Part shown: one piece after another, positions 21,229 through 31,896 of the stretch
Numbering within the stretch: the stretch's first letter is position 1
Layout of the letters: each line of letters starts with the position of its first letter
DNA from: Mycobacterium pseudokansasii
Lineage (GTDB): Bacteria > Actinomycetota > Actinomycetes > Mycobacteriales > Mycobacteriaceae
Length of the DNA: 64,000 nt
Assembly: GCF_900566075.1 (NCBI RefSeq)
Contig: NZ_UPHU01000001.1
Coordinates: 1 to 64,000 of the forward strand
Direction of reading: 5' to 3'
Notes under the pieces: model-generated
Told to the model about the DNA's origin: nothing
Seen by the model: only the letters and a program-made list of their open reading frames with translations
The model's database searches: none
Program-made: the position numbers and the translations under genes

Positions 21229-21777
21229 ATGGCACACTGTGATCCCGTGACTAACAGCCCGTTTCAGACTGCCACCGCCACGCTGCACACCAACCGCGGA
21301 GACATCAAGGTCGCCCTCTTCGGAAACCATGCGCCCAAGACCGTCGCCAACTTCGTCGGCCTGGCACAGGGCACCAAGGATTACTCGACCCAAAATGCAT
21401 CGGGAGGCACCTCCGGCCCGTTCTACGACGGAGCGGTCTTTCACCGGGTGATCAACGGGTTCATGATCCAGGGTGGCGACCCGACGGGCACCGGCCGCGG
21501 AGGGCCGGGCTACAAGTTCGCCGACGAGTTCCACCCGGAACTGCAATTCGACAAGCCCTACCTGCTGGCGATGGCCAACGCCGGGCCCGGCACCAACGGC
21601 TCACAGTTCTTCATCACCGTCGGCAAGACTCCGCACCTGAACCGGCGTCACACGATCTTCGGTGAGGTGACCGATCCGGAGTCGCAGCGCGTCGTCGACG
21701 CCATCGCGACCACACCCACCGACGGCAACGATCGGCCCACCGACCCGGTGGTGATCGAGTCGATCACCATCTCCTGA
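21229..21777 (+). CDS. ppiA: Peptidyl-prolyl cis-trans isomerase A (cyclophilin)
   Basis: This 182-residue cyclophilin catalyses proline isomerisation. The core motifs are [41 protein letters not shown] and [11 protein letters not shown]; the arginine of FHRV and the QF of SQFFIT are active-site residues. There is no signal peptide, so it is cytosolic. ATG 21229 matches the annotated start of Rv0009 (MADCDSVTNSP); GTG 21247 is an alternative. It is transcribed away from cwsA. Confidence 0.95.
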   Translation: MAHCDPVTNSPFQTATATLHTNRGDIKVALFGNHAPKTVANFVGLAQGTKDYSTQNASGGTSGPFYDGAVFHRVINGFMIQGGDPTGTGRGGPGYKFADEFHPELQFDKPYLLAMANAGPGTNGSQFFITVGKTPHLNRRHTIFGEVTDPESQRVVDAIATTPTDGNDRPTDPVVIESITIS

Positions 21778-21786
21778 ACCACCGCT

Positions 21787-22212
21787 CTACCCGCCCCCTG
21801 GGCCGGCGTAGCCGGCTGCGGTGAGGGCATCGAGCACGTTCAGCGGATCGGTCCCAAGGTCCCAACGGGACAAGATGAACAGTCGGTCGTTGACCGTCTC
21901 GATCTCGAGGAGTCGCACAGTGCGCGCGTAACGCCGGAACTGAGAGATCCGGATGATCTTGATGTCGGGCCGGCGCAATAACTGCGTCCGCAACCACCCT
22001 CGGATCGCCAGCCCGTCACCGGTGATTGCCAGCTTCGGCCGTGCCCGCCAGGAAACGCCGGCAAACAAGATCAAACCGAGTGCGGCAACCATGGCCAGCG
22101 CGCGCCCCGGCGGGTCTGTGACCAAGATCACAGACCCGATAGCCATCAATACGCCCGCAATGCCGCAGCCAGCGATTCCAGCCGCCGGGGGCGACCATTG
22201 TGTTTGCTGCAT
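21787..22212 (-). CDS. Bacterial PH-domain membrane protein (Rv0010c homologue)
   Basis: The 141-residue product has two N-terminal membrane helices (IAGCGIAGVLMAIGSVILVT and ALAMVAALGLILFAGVSW), then a small bacterial PH domain (KLAITGDGLAIRGWLRTQLLRRPDIKIIRISQFR...). The family is of unknown function. It is convergent with ppiA, with stops 10 nt apart, and lies between the cell-division genes cwsA and crgA as in M. tuberculosis. Confidence 0.9.
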   Translation of the reverse strand: MQQTQWSPPAAGIAGCGIAGVLMAIGSVILVTDPPGRALAMVAALGLILFAGVSWRARPKLAITGDGLAIRGWLRTQLLRRPDIKIIRISQFRRYARTVRLLEIETVNDRLFILSRWDLGTDPLNVLDALTAAGYAGPGGG

Positions 22213-22367
22213 GCGCTATCCGGACCCTCCGACCACCGCAGATTCGGTTATCCACAGACGCTATCAACAGTGGGGATAAATCACATCCATGTGATTGACG
22301 AACCATAAGGTTGCTGGCTCAGTAAAGAACCCCACCTGAAATAAATTCATTTCGGGCGCGGTGCGGC

Positions 22368-22649
22368 TTAGTGCCACCGCATGGTGAGCAACAAGCCGGT
22401 GATCATGAAAGCGAACGCGATGGCGTAGTTCCACGGGCCCAGATCCGCCATCCACTGCAGCGCCTTGGGGGCCTGACTACCGAGGGCGGCCAACTGAAAC
22501 ACCATCAACCAGACGAGGCCGATCAACATCAACCCGATGAACAAGGAGACGAACCACACACTGGACGGTCCGACCTTCACTTTCACGGGTGTGCGGCTGA
22601 CCGGCTTGACGGTGACGTCGTTCTTTTTGCGGACCTTCGACTTGGGCAT
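22368..22649 (-). CDS. crgA: Cell division protein CrgA
   Basis: CrgA is a two-helix membrane protein of the mycobacterial divisome that interacts with FtsZ, FtsI and CwsA. The 93-residue product has a basic cytosolic tail ([17 protein letters not shown]) and two helices ([22 protein letters not shown] and [20 protein letters not shown]). The length and sequence fit Rv0011c. A 155-bp AT-richer gap separates it from the PH-domain gene downstream. Confidence 0.95.
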   Translation of the reverse strand: MPKSKVRKKNDVTVKPVSRTPVKVKVGPSSVWFVSLFIGLMLIGLVWLMVFQLAALGSQAPKALQWMADLGPWNYAIAFAFMITGLLLTMRWH

Positions 22650-22782
22650 GTAATACCTCGGGATACCTCAACAACACGGTGAGCGGACAAAGTGCAAGGA
22701 TTGCGACTGCAGTTGCAGTTGCAGCCAAAGCTTGGCTACGAGACTAACCCAACTGGCCTCGCGATCAGGAAACGGAGACGTG

Positions 22783-23526
22783 ATGACCGATGAGCGCCGC
22801 TCGGCGTGGCGTTTCGGCGTTCCGCTGGTGTGCCTGCTCGCCGGCTTGTTGCTGGCCGCGACGCATGGGGTTTCCGGCGGTGCGGAGATTCGCCGCAGTG
22901 ACGCGCCGCGGCTCGTCGATCTCGTCCGCCACGCCCAGTCGTCAGTGAATCGGCTGGATGCCCAGCGGGACGCGCTGACCAAACGGATCGACATGGCGCA
23001 CACTCCGTCGTCGGATACCGCATTGGCGGCGATGCTCAGGCGGGCCTCGCAACTGGCCGGTGAGGCTGGCATGAACCCGGTCCACGGCCCGGGCGTCGTC
23101 GTGACGCTCAGCGACGCGCAGCGCGACGCCCAGGGCCGCTTTCCCCGCGATGCCTCCCCCGACGACTTGGTAGTGCACCAACAGGACATCGATGCGGTCT
23201 TCAACGCGGTGTGGAGCGCGGGCGCCGAGGCGATCCAGATGCAAGACCAGCGCATCATCGGAAGCTCGGTGGTGCGTTGCGTCGGCAACACGTTGCTGCT
23301 CAACGGACGCACGTACAGCCCGCCCTACACGATCACCGCGATCGGCAATCCCGCCGCGATGCAAGCAGCCTTGGCCTCGGCTCCGCTGGTGACCCTCTAC
23401 AAGCAGTACGTAGTCCGGTTCGGATTGGGTTACCACGAAGAAGTCAAGTCCGACGTGCAGGTCGTCGGACATTCCGAACCGGTCCGGATGCATTTCGCGC
23501 AGCCGCTGGGGCCCGTGGGTTACTGA
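22783..23526 (+). CDS. DUF881 membrane-anchored protein (Rv0012 homologue)
   Basis: A 247-residue protein with a short cytosolic start, a single N-terminal membrane helix (FGVPLVCLLAGLLLAATHG), a coiled-coil segment (RLVDLVRHAQSSVNRLDAQRDALTKRI), and an extracytoplasmic DUF881 domain (VVVTLSDAQRD..., ...GAEAIQMQDQRI). The family is common near division genes in Gram-positives but its role is unknown. The ATG at 22783 has CGGAG upstream. It is divergent from crgA and precedes trpG by 22 nt. Confidence 0.9.
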   Translation: MTDERRSAWRFGVPLVCLLAGLLLAATHGVSGGAEIRRSDAPRLVDLVRHAQSSVNRLDAQRDALTKRIDMAHTPSSDTALAAMLRRASQLAGEAGMNPVHGPGVVVTLSDAQRDAQGRFPRDASPDDLVVHQQDIDAVFNAVWSAGAEAIQMQDQRIIGSSVVRCVGNTLLLNGRTYSPPYTITAIGNPAAMQAALASAPLVTLYKQYVVRFGLGYHEEVKSDVQVVGHSEPVRMHFAQPLGPVGY

Positions 23527-23548
23527 GGCCGGACGGTAACCTGTCACG

Positions 23549-24250
23549 ATGCGGACTCTGGTCGTCGACAACTACGACAGCTTCGTGTTCAACCTGGTCC
23601 AGTACCTGGGCCAATTGGGCGTCGAGGCCGAAGTGTGGCGCAACGACGACGGTCGGCTCGCCGACGAGACCGCCATCGCCGAGCAATTCGACGGCGTGCT
23701 ACTGAGTCCGGGCCCCGGCACGCCGGAACGGGCGGGGGCGTCGGTGAGCATGGTCGCGGCGTGCGCCGCCGCGCGGACCCCGCTGCTGGGCGTGTGCCTG
23801 GGACATCAGGCCATCGGTGTGGCGTTCGGGGCCACCGTCGACCGCGCGCCCGAGTTGCTGCATGGCAAGACCAGCAGCGTCTACCACACGAATGTCGGTG
23901 TACTGCAAGGACTTCCGGACCCATTCACGGCAACCCGGTATCACTCGCTGACCATCCTGCCGGAGTCGCTGCCGGCCGAGCTGGAGGCCACCGCCCATAC
24001 CCGCAGCGGAGTGATCATGGGCGTGCGTCACCGCGAGTTGCCGATTCACGGTGTCCAGTTCCACCCGGAGTCGATCCTGACTGAGGGCGGACACCGGATG
24101 CTGGCCAACTGGCTGACCTATTGCGGCTGGGCGCGCAACGACACGTTGGTGCGCCGGCTGGAAAACGAAGTGCTCACCGCCGTCCGGCCGCACCTACCGA
24201 CCCCAGGAGCCGGCCCAGCAGCCGGGACTACTGACCGAACTTCAGCGTGA
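23549..24250 (+). CDS. trpG: Anthranilate/aminodeoxychorismate synthase glutamine amidotransferase
   Basis: This class I glutamine amidotransferase supplies ammonia to a TrpE- or PabB-type chorismate enzyme for tryptophan and folate synthesis. The triad is C83 (GVCLGHQ), H172 and E174 (VQFHPES). The opening motif VVDNYDSFVFNLVQYL is typical. Length 233, one residue off the M. tuberculosis protein as I remember it. The C-terminal 23 nt overlap the end of pknB on the opposite strand, so the two transcripts converge without a spacer. Confidence 0.94.
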   Translation: MRTLVVDNYDSFVFNLVQYLGQLGVEAEVWRNDDGRLADETAIAEQFDGVLLSPGPGTPERAGASVSMVAACAAARTPLLGVCLGHQAIGVAFGATVDRAPELLHGKTSSVYHTNVGVLQGLPDPFTATRYHSLTILPESLPAELEATAHTRSGVIMGVRHRELPIHGVQFHPESILTEGGHRMLANWLTYCGWARNDTLVRRLENEVLTAVRPHLPTPGAGPAAGTTDRTSA

Positions 24251-26108
24251 TGATGCCGTCGCGGTTGACACCGGAACCGGCTGGGGGGCTCTGGTAGACG
24301 ACCCGGTTGTGCTGGGAACCGCCGGCGTCGACGTCGGGCCCCTTGTCCAGCACCCCGGTCCAGCCCAGCGCGCGCAGCCGCGGTTCGGCGTCGGTCCAGA
24401 ACATCCCCGACAGGTCGGGCATGACGAATTGGTTGCCCTTGGACACTTGTAGTTCGATCACCGAATCGACCGGAACGGTGGTGCCCGCGGGTGGGTTGGT
24501 GCCGACCACGTCACCCGCCGGCTTCGGGCTGTCCACCTGCGCTTGGCTGAACTTGGTGAAGCCGTAGACGTTGAGGTTCTTCTGCGCCAGGTCGACGGTC
24601 TGACCCGCGACGTCGGGAATCTGTTTGGCCTCGGGCCCGGAGCCGACGATGATCGTGATCACGTTGGTGATCGCCGAGGTCTGGTTGGCCGGCGGGTTGG
24701 TCCCGATGACCTTGCCCGCCATTTCCGGGGAGGACGGCGAGGCGGCCTGCTTGAATTTGCTGAACCCGGCGGCGGTCAGCTTCTTGACCGCTTCGGCATA
24801 GGTCAGCGACGAGACATCGGGCAGCTCACGTTGCTCGGGTCCGGTGGAGACGTTGATGGTGATGTCGGCTCCCGCACCCACCGAGGTGTTGGCAGCCGGG
24901 TCGGTCCCGATGACGTGGTCAGGCGGGATCGTCGAGTCCGGTTTCTGCAGCGTGCGGGTTTTGAAGCCGCGGTTCTGCAGCGCGGCAATGGCGTCGGCAG
25001 ATGCTTGGCCACGCACGTCGGGCACCTGGACCTTGCGGGTGTTGCCGCCGAAGGTATTGATGGCGATCGTGACGGCGATCGTCAGCACCGCCAGTACCGC
25101 GACCACCGCGACCCAACGGCCCACCGAAGGGGTGGTGCGGTCGCGATCGGTCTGGTCGAGGACCTGGCGAGGTAGCGGATCGGTGCGCGGAGCGGCGGGA
25201 TGTCCCGGTGTGGCCGCCAGCAACGAGCGTCGCTCGGCGCCGCTGAGCACCTTGGGTGCCTCCGGTGGCTCGCCGTTGTGCACCCGGACCAGGTCGGCGC
25301 GCATTTCCGCCGCGGTCTGGTAACGGTTTTCCGGGTTCTTGGCCAGCGCCTTGAGGACGACGGCGTCCAGGTCGGCGGAGATGCCCTCATGGCGTTCCGA
25401 GGGCGGGATGGGGTCTTCGCGAACGTGCTGGTAGGCGACCGCCACCGGCGAGTCACCGGTGAACGGCGGTTCGCCGGTCAGGATTTCGTACAGCACACAC
25501 CCCAACGAATAGACATCGGAGCGCGCATCGACCGCATCGCCGCGAGCCTGCTCGGGGGATAGATATTGCGCCGTCCCGATCACCGCGGCCGTCTGGGTGA
25601 CGCTGTTGCCGCTGTCGGCGATCGCCCGGGCAATGCCGAAGTCCATCACCTTCACCGCATTGGTCGAGCTGATCATGATGTTGGCCGGCTTGACGTCACG
25701 ATGGATGATGCCGTTTTGGTGGCTGAAGTTTAGTGCCTGGCAGGCGTCGGCGATCACCTCGATGGCCCGCTTCGGCGGCATCGGTCCCTCGGTGTGCACG
25801 ATGTCACGAAGGGTGACGCCGTCGACGTACTCCATGACGATGTAGGGCAGCGGACCGGCGGATGTCTCGGCTTCGCCGGTGTCGTATACCGCCACGATTG
25901 CCGGGTGGTTCAGTGCCGCCGCGTTTTGTGCCTCACGCCGAAAGCGCAGGTAGAAACTGGGGTCGCGGGCCAGATCGGCGCGCAGCACCTTTACCGCCAC
26001 GTCGCGGTGTAGACGCAGATCGCGGGCCAGGTGAACTTCGGACATTCCCCCGAAGCCGAGGATGTCGCCCAGTTCATAGCGATCGGAGAGGTGCCGAGGG
26101 GTGGTCAT
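24228..26108 (-). CDS. pknB: Ser/Thr protein kinase PknB with PASTA domains
   Basis: PknB is the essential transmembrane kinase controlling growth and cell-wall synthesis. The 626-residue product has the glycine loop GFGGMSEV, catalytic lysine K40, the HRD aspartate D138, DFG 157-159, and activation-loop T171 and T173. A juxtamembrane segment leads to one helix (about 332-352), then four extracellular PASTA repeats beginning at VPDVRGQ, LPDVSSL, IPDVAGQ and MPDLSGM, which bind peptidoglycan fragments. It is the last gene of the pstP-rodA-pbpA-pknA-pknB operon, its ATG overlapping the pknA stop by 4 nt. Confidence 0.98.
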   Translation of the reverse strand: MTTPRHLSDRYELGDILGFGGMSEVHLARDLRLHRDVAVKVLRADLARDPSFYLRFRREAQNAAALNHPAIVAVYDTGEAETSAGPLPYIVMEYVDGVTLRDIVHTEGPMPPKRAIEVIADACQALNFSHQNGIIHRDVKPANIMISSTNAVKVMDFGIARAIADSGNSVTQTAAVIGTAQYLSPEQARGDAVDARSDVYSLGCVLYEILTGEPPFTGDSPVAVAYQHVREDPIPPSERHEGISADLDAVVLKALAKNPENRYQTAAEMRADLVRVHNGEPPEAPKVLSGAERRSLLAATPGHPAAPRTDPLPRQVLDQTDRDRTTPSVGRWVAVVAVLAVLTIAVTIAINTFGGNTRKVQVPDVRGQASADAIAALQNRGFKTRTLQKPDSTIPPDHVIGTDPAANTSVGAGADITINVSTGPEQRELPDVSSLTYAEAVKKLTAAGFSKFKQAASPSSPEMAGKVIGTNPPANQTSAITNVITIIVGSGPEAKQIPDVAGQTVDLAQKNLNVYGFTKFSQAQVDSPKPAGDVVGTNPPAGTTVPVDSVIELQVSKGNQFVMPDLSGMFWTDAEPRLRALGWTGVLDKGPDVDAGGSQHNRVVYQSPPAGSGVNRDGIITLKFGQ

Positions 26109-27451
26109 CGCGATGTCTCGTATCGGTCCGGCGACTCATGGTGAGTCGGTCGCAGCGCGACAGTCCGGCTGAGTTGGTCTGTCCGGCTCGCCCGCGGCGG
26201 CGGGAAGAGCCCCCTTTGCGAGCCGTCATGGCCGGCATCGTCGACCGGGCTGAAACCCGTCCCACCGAGTCGCGAACCCTGACCGGTCGGCGTCTGGCTG
26301 GCCGACGGGCTTCCGGTGTCGGTCACGGTAGGGGGCGGTAGCTGCGGCTGGTTGTCGCCACGCGAATTGATGACGATGAGCACCGCGATGATGATGGCCA
26401 GCGCCCCGAGGACGCCGGCAGCCCACAACAGTGCCCGCTGGCCCGACGAGAATGTACGCCGCGCGGGTGGCCGGTTTCCCCCGGTCGCCGGCCGGGAGCG
26501 GCGCGGGGCCGTGGCCCGGCTGGTGGGGTTGCCCGCGATCCGGGCCGGCGCGCTCGACGGAATCGCTGCCGGCGCGGCCCGCCCGGGCGGCGGTGACTGG
26601 CTGGGCCGTGGCGGTCTCCGGCCGGCCCGTACCGCGGCGACGGCGTCGGCGAACGGTCCCCCACTGCGATAGCGCATCTGGGGGTTTTTCACCAGCGTGA
26701 TCTCGATGAGTTCTCGCACATTGGGGGGCAGCTCGGCGGGCAGTGGTGGCGGCGGTTCCTTGATGTGCTTCATCGCCACCGTCAAGGCGCCGTCACCGGT
26801 GAACGGCCGCTTACCCGAAACCGCTTCGTAGCCAACAACTCCCAACGAATATACGTCACTGGCCGGGGTCGCGTCGTGACCCAAAGCCTGTTCGGGCGCG
26901 ATGTATTGGGCGGTGCCCATCACCATTCCGGTCTGCGTCACCGGCGCCGCGTCGACGGCCTTGGCGATCCCGAAGTCGGTGATCTTCACCTGGCCGGTGG
27001 GCGTGATCAAGATGTTGCCCGGCTTGACGTCGCGGTGCACCAGTCCGGCCGCGTGGGCAACCTGAAGAGCGCGGCCGGTCTGCTCGAGCATGTCGAGCGC
27101 GTGCCGCAACGACAGCCGGCCGGTGCGCTTGAGCACCGAGTTCAGCGGCTCGCCGTTGACCAGCTCCATCACCAGGTAGGCGGTGCGGCCCTCGCCGTCC
27201 ATCTGGCTCTCGCCGTAGTCATGCACCGCCGCGATCCCCGGGTGGTTGAGCATGGCCGTGGTGCGGGCCTCGGCCCGGAACCGTTCGATGAACTCCGGGT
27301 CGGAGGAGAACTCGTTCTTGAGCACCTTGACGGCCACCCGCCGGCCCAGTCGGCTGTCGACCGCTTCCCAGACCTGCCCCATGCCGCCGGTGGCGATGAG
27401 CCGCTGCAGGCGGTAGCGGCCAGACAGCGTCATACCAACTCGGGGACTCAT
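26105..27451 (-). CDS. pknA: Ser/Thr protein kinase PknA
   Basis: PknA phosphorylates division and wall-synthesis proteins including Wag31. The 448-residue product starts [18 protein letters not shown]. It has the glycine loop ATGGMGQVW, lysine K42, [15 protein letters not shown] and an activation loop with [13 protein letters not shown] proline/arginine-rich linker precedes one membrane helix ([23 protein letters not shown]) and a short extracellular tail without PASTA repeats. ATG 27451 is chosen over longer in-frame starts because it matches the M. tuberculosis protein and overlaps the pbpA stop. It is slightly longer than the 431-residue M. tuberculosis protein, mainly in the tail. Confidence 0.97.
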   Translation of the reverse strand: MSPRVGMTLSGRYRLQRLIATGGMGQVWEAVDSRLGRRVAVKVLKNEFSSDPEFIERFRAEARTTAMLNHPGIAAVHDYGESQMDGEGRTAYLVMELVNGEPLNSVLKRTGRLSLRHALDMLEQTGRALQVAHAAGLVHRDVKPGNILITPTGQVKITDFGIAKAVDAAPVTQTGMVMGTAQYIAPEQALGHDATPASDVYSLGVVGYEAVSGKRPFTGDGALTVAMKHIKEPPPPLPAELPPNVRELIEITLVKNPQMRYRSGGPFADAVAAVRAGRRPPRPSQSPPPGRAAPAAIPSSAPARIAGNPTSRATAPRRSRPATGGNRPPARRTFSSGQRALLWAAGVLGALAIIIAVLIVINSRGDNQPQLPPPTVTDTGSPSASQTPTGQGSRLGGTGFSPVDDAGHDGSQRGLFPPPRASRTDQLSRTVALRPTHHESPDRYETSR

Positions 27452-28923
27452 GGGCCCCCCTGCAGCGCAGCTTCGATCACGGCCCGTCCGATCGGCGCGG
27501 CCAGCGCACCACCGGTCGCGGACAGACGATCGCCCCCGTTTTCCACAAACACCGCGATGGCAACCTTCGGCGCCTGTGCTGGCGCGAAGGCGATGTACCA
27601 CGCATGGGGCGGAGTATGACGGGGGTCTGTGCCGTGCTCTGCGGTACCCGTCTTGGATGCGATCTGCACGCCGGGGATGGCCCCTTTCTGCTGTGTGACT
27701 TTCTCGGCGCCGACCATCAGCTCTGTTAGCTTAGCGGCGACCTGCGGCGACACCGCGCGCCGCTGCTGATATGGCGCAGTGGTGCTGATGTTGGCCAGGT
27801 CGGGCCCGCGGAGGTTGTCAACGAGGTACGGCCGCATGGTGATCCCGCCGTTGGCGATGGTCGCCGCGACCTCGGCGTTCTGCAGCGGGGTCAGCGCGAC
27901 GTCCTTCTGCCCGATACTGGTCATACCCAATGCGGCGGTGTCGGCGATCACGCCGATGGTCGACTCGGCCACCTGCAGCGGTATCGGGTCCGGCGAAGTG
28001 TCCAAGCCGAACGCTTGTGCCGTGCTGCGCAGCGCGGCTGCGCCGGTGAGCATGCCCAACTGGACGAATGCGGTGTTGCACGACTTGGCGAATGCCACGC
28101 TCAGCGACACGGTCGGCTCGGCGCCGCACGTCGTGCCACCGTAGTTCTCCAATGTCGCCGTGCTTCCGGGCAGCGGAATCTCGGCGGCGGCGGTCAGTTG
28201 CTCGGTGTCGGTGGCTCCGGCCTGCAGTGCGGCCGCGGTGGTGATCACTTTGAAGGTGGAACCCGGCGGGTACGTTTCGGCGATGGCCCGATTGGTCAGC
28301 GGCGAGTCGGGGTTGTCGCGAAGCCGCTGCCAGGCTTGCGCCTGGACCTCGGGATCGTGCGACGCGAGCAGGTTGGGGTCATAGGACGGCGTCGACACCA
28401 GCGCGAGGATCTTGCCAGTCGACGGCTCCAGCGCCACAACCGCGCCTTTGCATGGGCCGCCGCAGCCCTGTTGCATCGCGTCCCAGCCGGCCTGCTGGAC
28501 GCGGGGGTTGATGGTGGTGTCGACATTGCCGCCGCGCGGGTCGCGCCCGGTGAAGAAGTCGGCCAGTCGCCGGCCGAACAACCGCTCGTCCGACCCATTC
28601 AGCAGCGGGTCCTCGGCGCGTTCCAGACCGGTACTGGAATAACGCAGCGAGTAGAAGCCGGTGACCGGCGCGTACACCTGGGGATTGGGATAGACCCGCA
28701 GGAACCGAAAACGGCTGTCGGTGGCCACCGAGTAGGCCAGCAGCTGCCCGCCCGCGGTGATCTGGCCGCGCTGGCGCGAATACTCGTCGAGCAGGACGCG
28801 TTGATTGCGCGGATCGGCGCGCAACCCGTCGGCGGTGAAGACCTGCGTCATCGTGGCGTTGAGCAGCAGTAGCACGATCAACGCCATCACGGTCACCGAG
28901 ATCCGGCGCAGAGAGGCGTTCAT
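27448..28923 (-). CDS. pbpA: Penicillin-binding protein PbpA (class B transpeptidase)
   Basis: PbpA crosslinks peptidoglycan outside the membrane. The 491-residue product has one N-terminal membrane anchor ([20 protein letters not shown]), a dimerisation region, and a transpeptidase domain with the serine motif STFK, the SCN motif (SCNTAFVQ) and KTG (SKTGTAEHG). It overlaps rodA and pknA by 4 nt on each side, so polymerase, crosslinker and kinases are translationally coupled. No missing residues are seen. Confidence 0.97.
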   Translation of the reverse strand: MNASLRRISVTVMALIVLLLLNATMTQVFTADGLRADPRNQRVLLDEYSRQRGQITAGGQLLAYSVATDSRFRFLRVYPNPQVYAPVTGFYSLRYSSTGLERAEDPLLNGSDERLFGRRLADFFTGRDPRGGNVDTTINPRVQQAGWDAMQQGCGGPCKGAVVALEPSTGKILALVSTPSYDPNLLASHDPEVQAQAWQRLRDNPDSPLTNRAIAETYPPGSTFKVITTAAALQAGATDTEQLTAAAEIPLPGSTATLENYGGTTCGAEPTVSLSVAFAKSCNTAFVQLGMLTGAAALRSTAQAFGLDTSPDPIPLQVAESTIGVIADTAALGMTSIGQKDVALTPLQNAEVAATIANGGITMRPYLVDNLRGPDLANISTTAPYQQRRAVSPQVAAKLTELMVGAEKVTQQKGAIPGVQIASKTGTAEHGTDPRHTPPHAWYIAFAPAQAPKVAIAVFVENGGDRLSATGGALAAPIGRAVIEAALQGGP

Positions 28924-30329
28924 ACCCGCTCGATCACCTCAGTACCGGCCGCCGCGATCGGCGTCGTATTTCGGGCGCGGGTGCGCAGCGGACGTCGGGC
29001 GCCGTGTGAGATGCGCGCCAATATGGCCAGCAGCACATAGTTGGCCAGTAGCGACGACCCACCGTAGGACATCCACGGTGTGGTCAGCCCGGTCAGCGGA
29101 ATGAGCTTGGTAACGCCGCCGACTACGATGAACAGCTGGATGGCCAGCGTCGATGCCAGGCCAGCGGCCAGCAGCTTGCCGAAGCTGTCACGGGTGGCGA
29201 TCGCGGTGCGCAGCCCCCGGATGATGACGATCGTGTAGAGCATCAAAATGGCGGCCAGGCCGACCAAGCCGAGCTCCTCGCCGAAGGCGGCGATGATGAA
29301 GTCGGTCGATGCCGCGGGCACGGTGTCGGGCTGGCCGTTGCCGAGTCCCGTCCCGAAGATGCCACCGGTGGCGAAGCTGAACAGCGACTGGACCATCTGG
29401 AAGCCGCTGCCCTCGGGGTCGGCGAACGGATCCCACCAGGTCTGTACCCGGACACGGACGTGGCTGAAGACGAAGTAGGCCACGACGCTTCCCGCCGCGA
29501 ACAGCGCCAAGCCGATGACGACCCAGCTGACCTTCTGGGTGGCCAGGTAGACGACCACCAAGAAAGACGCATACAACAGCAGCGACGTGCCCAGGTCCTT
29601 CTCGAAGACCATGACCCCCACCGAGATCACCCAGGCCGCCAGCAGCGGCGCAAGGTCGCGGGGGCGCGGCAGGTTCATGCCCATCAGATGCTTACCCGCG
29701 CTGGTGAACAGTCGGCGTTTGGCGACCAGCACCGCGGAAAAGAAGATCAGCAGCAAGATCTTGGAGAATTCGGCCGGCTGAATCGAGAAGCCGGGTAACC
29801 GGATCCAGATCTTGGCGCCGTTCTGTTCGGACCAACGTGCGGGAAGCAGTGCGGGTATGGCGAGCATGACCAGACCGGCGAACCCGCAGGTGTAGCCGTA
29901 GCGCGCGAGCTGGCGGTGATCCTTGAGAAAGGTCACCACCAGCGCGAACGAGGTCACGCCGACAAGCGTCCACAGCATCTGCTGGTTCGCGCTGGGATGA
30001 CTGTGGTGGCCGATCTCGTCGTCGACGAGGTCGAGGCGGTGGATCATCACCAGGCCAAGCCCGTTGAGCAGCGCCACCACCGGCAACAGCAGGGGGTCGG
30101 TGAACGGGGCGGAGCGTCTGATAGCCAGGTGCGCAAAGCCGAACAGCGTCAGGAAGGCCAGCCCGTAGCTGGCCAAATCCCAATGGAGGCTGCGATCTTG
30201 GTTAGCTTCCACGATCAGCAGCGCGGCGACGGTGATCACGGCGGCGAAGCACAGTAGCAGCAATTCGGCGTTGCGCCGGGTCGGCAACGGGGGCGTCACC
30301 GTCACCGGCGCCTGCAGCGGTGCCGTCAT
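28920..30329 (-). CDS. rodA: SEDS peptidoglycan polymerase RodA
   Basis: RodA is a SEDS-family glycosyltransferase that polymerises glycan strands with a partner class B PBP, here PbpA encoded directly downstream. The 469-residue product is strongly hydrophobic with about ten or more membrane helices. It contains the SEDS signatures (WIRLPGFSIQPAEFSKILLLIFF, KDLGTSLLLYASFLVVVYLAT, GLGNGQPDTVPAASTDFIIAAFGEELGL, PLTGLTTPWMSYGGSSLLANYVLL). It overlaps pstP and pbpA by 4 nt. The final tail is basic and cytosolic. Confidence 0.97.
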   Translation of the reverse strand: MTAPLQAPVTVTPPLPTRRNAELLLLCFAAVITVAALLIVEANQDRSLHWDLASYGLAFLTLFGFAHLAIRRSAPFTDPLLLPVVALLNGLGLVMIHRLDLVDDEIGHHSHPSANQQMLWTLVGVTSFALVVTFLKDHRQLARYGYTCGFAGLVMLAIPALLPARWSEQNGAKIWIRLPGFSIQPAEFSKILLLIFFSAVLVAKRRLFTSAGKHLMGMNLPRPRDLAPLLAAWVISVGVMVFEKDLGTSLLLYASFLVVVYLATQKVSWVVIGLALFAAGSVVAYFVFSHVRVRVQTWWDPFADPEGSGFQMVQSLFSFATGGIFGTGLGNGQPDTVPAASTDFIIAAFGEELGLVGLAAILMLYTIVIIRGLRTAIATRDSFGKLLAAGLASTLAIQLFIVVGGVTKLIPLTGLTTPWMSYGGSSLLANYVLLAILARISHGARRPLRTRARNTTPIAAAGTEVIERV

Positions 30330-31852
30330 GCCGCCGCCCGGCAGTCAATGCCCGGCTGCGGAGGAGGTGGCGGAAGCGCGGTCACGGTCGGTGATGTCGT
30401 TGGCGGTGACGCGGGCGCCGTCGGCGAAGTGCTCGCGTGGTTGGGGCCGGCACTTCCGGAAGTGGTGGACGGGGCCCCGGCGGTCGGGGTGGTCGGGGAC
30501 GTTGACGAGGATGTGACGCTCGGTTCGGGGGTCCCGCTGGCGGTGGTCGGGGTGAGTGGCCCGGGTGGCGAGGTGGCGCGGGGCGGCGGACACGGTGGCA
30601 GTAGGGAATTGGCGGCCAGTTCACGCAGCTGAGTAATGGCGCCGTCCAGGGAGCCGGTGGGAAGTCCGGCCTGCACTTGCGCGCGTTCGGACGGACGCAG
30701 ATCCTCCAACTTCATCAGATGGCAGTCGAGGTGGTCCAGGGATTGGCCGTAGCTGATCTGGGACAGGTCATTGCGTGCGTTCAAACAGCCCAGCAGATAC
30801 GGCTCGTGCAGGGGCATGCCCAGCAGCGACCCTTGGATCCCGCGCATGATCGACACCGTGCCGTTGTATTCCGCGACGTAGTAGTTGTTGCGGATGATCG
30901 CGCGACCGATGAACAGCGCCGCGACAACCAGGACCGCCGCCAGCACAGCGACAAGCATGATCCGCCGACGCGACCAGCGGTGCCGGTGGAAAGTCTCGGC
31001 CGGCGGCGGAACCCGCTTGACGGCTTCTTTACGGGGGGTTATCGCAGAGGCTCGTCCGGCGGCCGTGTTAGGCAGGGTCAGTTGGTCGTCGTCACCGGAT
31101 ACCGCTCCGGCCAGAATCGGCTGGGTCTGGCCGTACTCGTAGTCGACGACGTCGGCCACCACGACGGTCACGTTGTCCGGGCCGCCACCGCGCAGCGCGA
31201 GTTCGATAAGACGGTAGGCGCTTTCGGCGACGTCGGGGATCTTCAGGGCCTCGTGGATGGTCTCGTCGCTCACCGGGTCGGACAGGCCGTCCGAGCACAG
31301 CAGGTAGCGGTCGCCGGCCCGTACTTCGCGCATGGTCAGGGTGGGTTCGACCTCGTGACCGGTCAACGCCCGCATGATCAGCGATCGCTGGGGGTGACTG
31401 TGTGCCTCCTCCGCGGTGATCCGGCCCTCGTCGACCAGGGTTTGGACGAACGTGTCGTCCTTGGTGATCTGGGTGAGCTCGCCGTCGCGCAGTAGATAGC
31501 CGCGGGAGTCACCGATGTGCACCAGACCAAGCCGGTTGCCGTCGAAGAGGATTGCGGTGAGGGTGGTTCCCATGCCCTCGAGGTCGGGCTCCATCTCGAC
31601 CTGGGCGGCGATGGCCGAGTTGCCGGCGCGGACCGCGGCCTCGAGCTTGCCGAGCAGGTCACCACCGGGCTCGTCGTCGTCGAGATGGGCCAGTGCGGCG
31701 ATGACCAGTTGGGATGCCACCTCGCCGGCGGCATGACCGCCCATGCCGTCGGCCAGCGCCAGCAGCCGTGCGCCGGCGTAGACGGAGTCTTCGTTGTTGG
31801 CGCGTACCAGGCCGCGATCGCTGCGCGCCGCATATCGCAGGACCAGGGTCAC
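30326..31852 (-). CDS. pstP: PP2C-type Ser/Thr phosphatase PstP
   Basis: PstP reverses PknA/PknB phosphorylation. The 508-residue product has a PP2C domain of about 240 residues (RYAARSDRGLVRANNEDS, ALADGMGGHAAGEVAS, GMGTTLTA, GDSRGYLLRDGEL, LLCSDGLSD, GGPDNVTVVVADV) with the metal-binding aspartates. A linker, one membrane helix (IMLVAVLAAVLVVAALFIGRAII) and a proline/threonine-rich extracytoplasmic tail follow. The GTG at 31852 was chosen because it starts TLVLRYAARSDRG as in other mycobacteria and has GGGGAGAG upstream; the upstream TTG is unlikely. Confidence 0.96.
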   Translation of the reverse strand: MTLVLRYAARSDRGLVRANNEDSVYAGARLLALADGMGGHAAGEVASQLVIAALAHLDDDEPGGDLLGKLEAAVRAGNSAIAAQVEMEPDLEGMGTTLTAILFDGNRLGLVHIGDSRGYLLRDGELTQITKDDTFVQTLVDEGRITAEEAHSHPQRSLIMRALTGHEVEPTLTMREVRAGDRYLLCSDGLSDPVSDETIHEALKIPDVAESAYRLIELALRGGGPDNVTVVVADVVDYEYGQTQPILAGAVSGDDDQLTLPNTAAGRASAITPRKEAVKRVPPPAETFHRHRWSRRRIMLVAVLAAVLVVAALFIGRAIIRNNYYVAEYNGTVSIMRGIQGSLLGMPLHEPYLLGCLNARNDLSQISYGQSLDHLDCHLMKLEDLRPSERAQVQAGLPTGSLDGAITQLRELAANSLLPPCPPPRATSPPGPLTPTTASGTPEPSVTSSSTSPTTPTAGAPSTTSGSAGPNHASTSPTAPASPPTTSPTVTALPPPPPQPGIDCRAAA

Positions 31853-31896
31853 GAGCGCCGCTCTCCCCCGCAAGCGGGTGGCGGTGCCGCCCGCTT

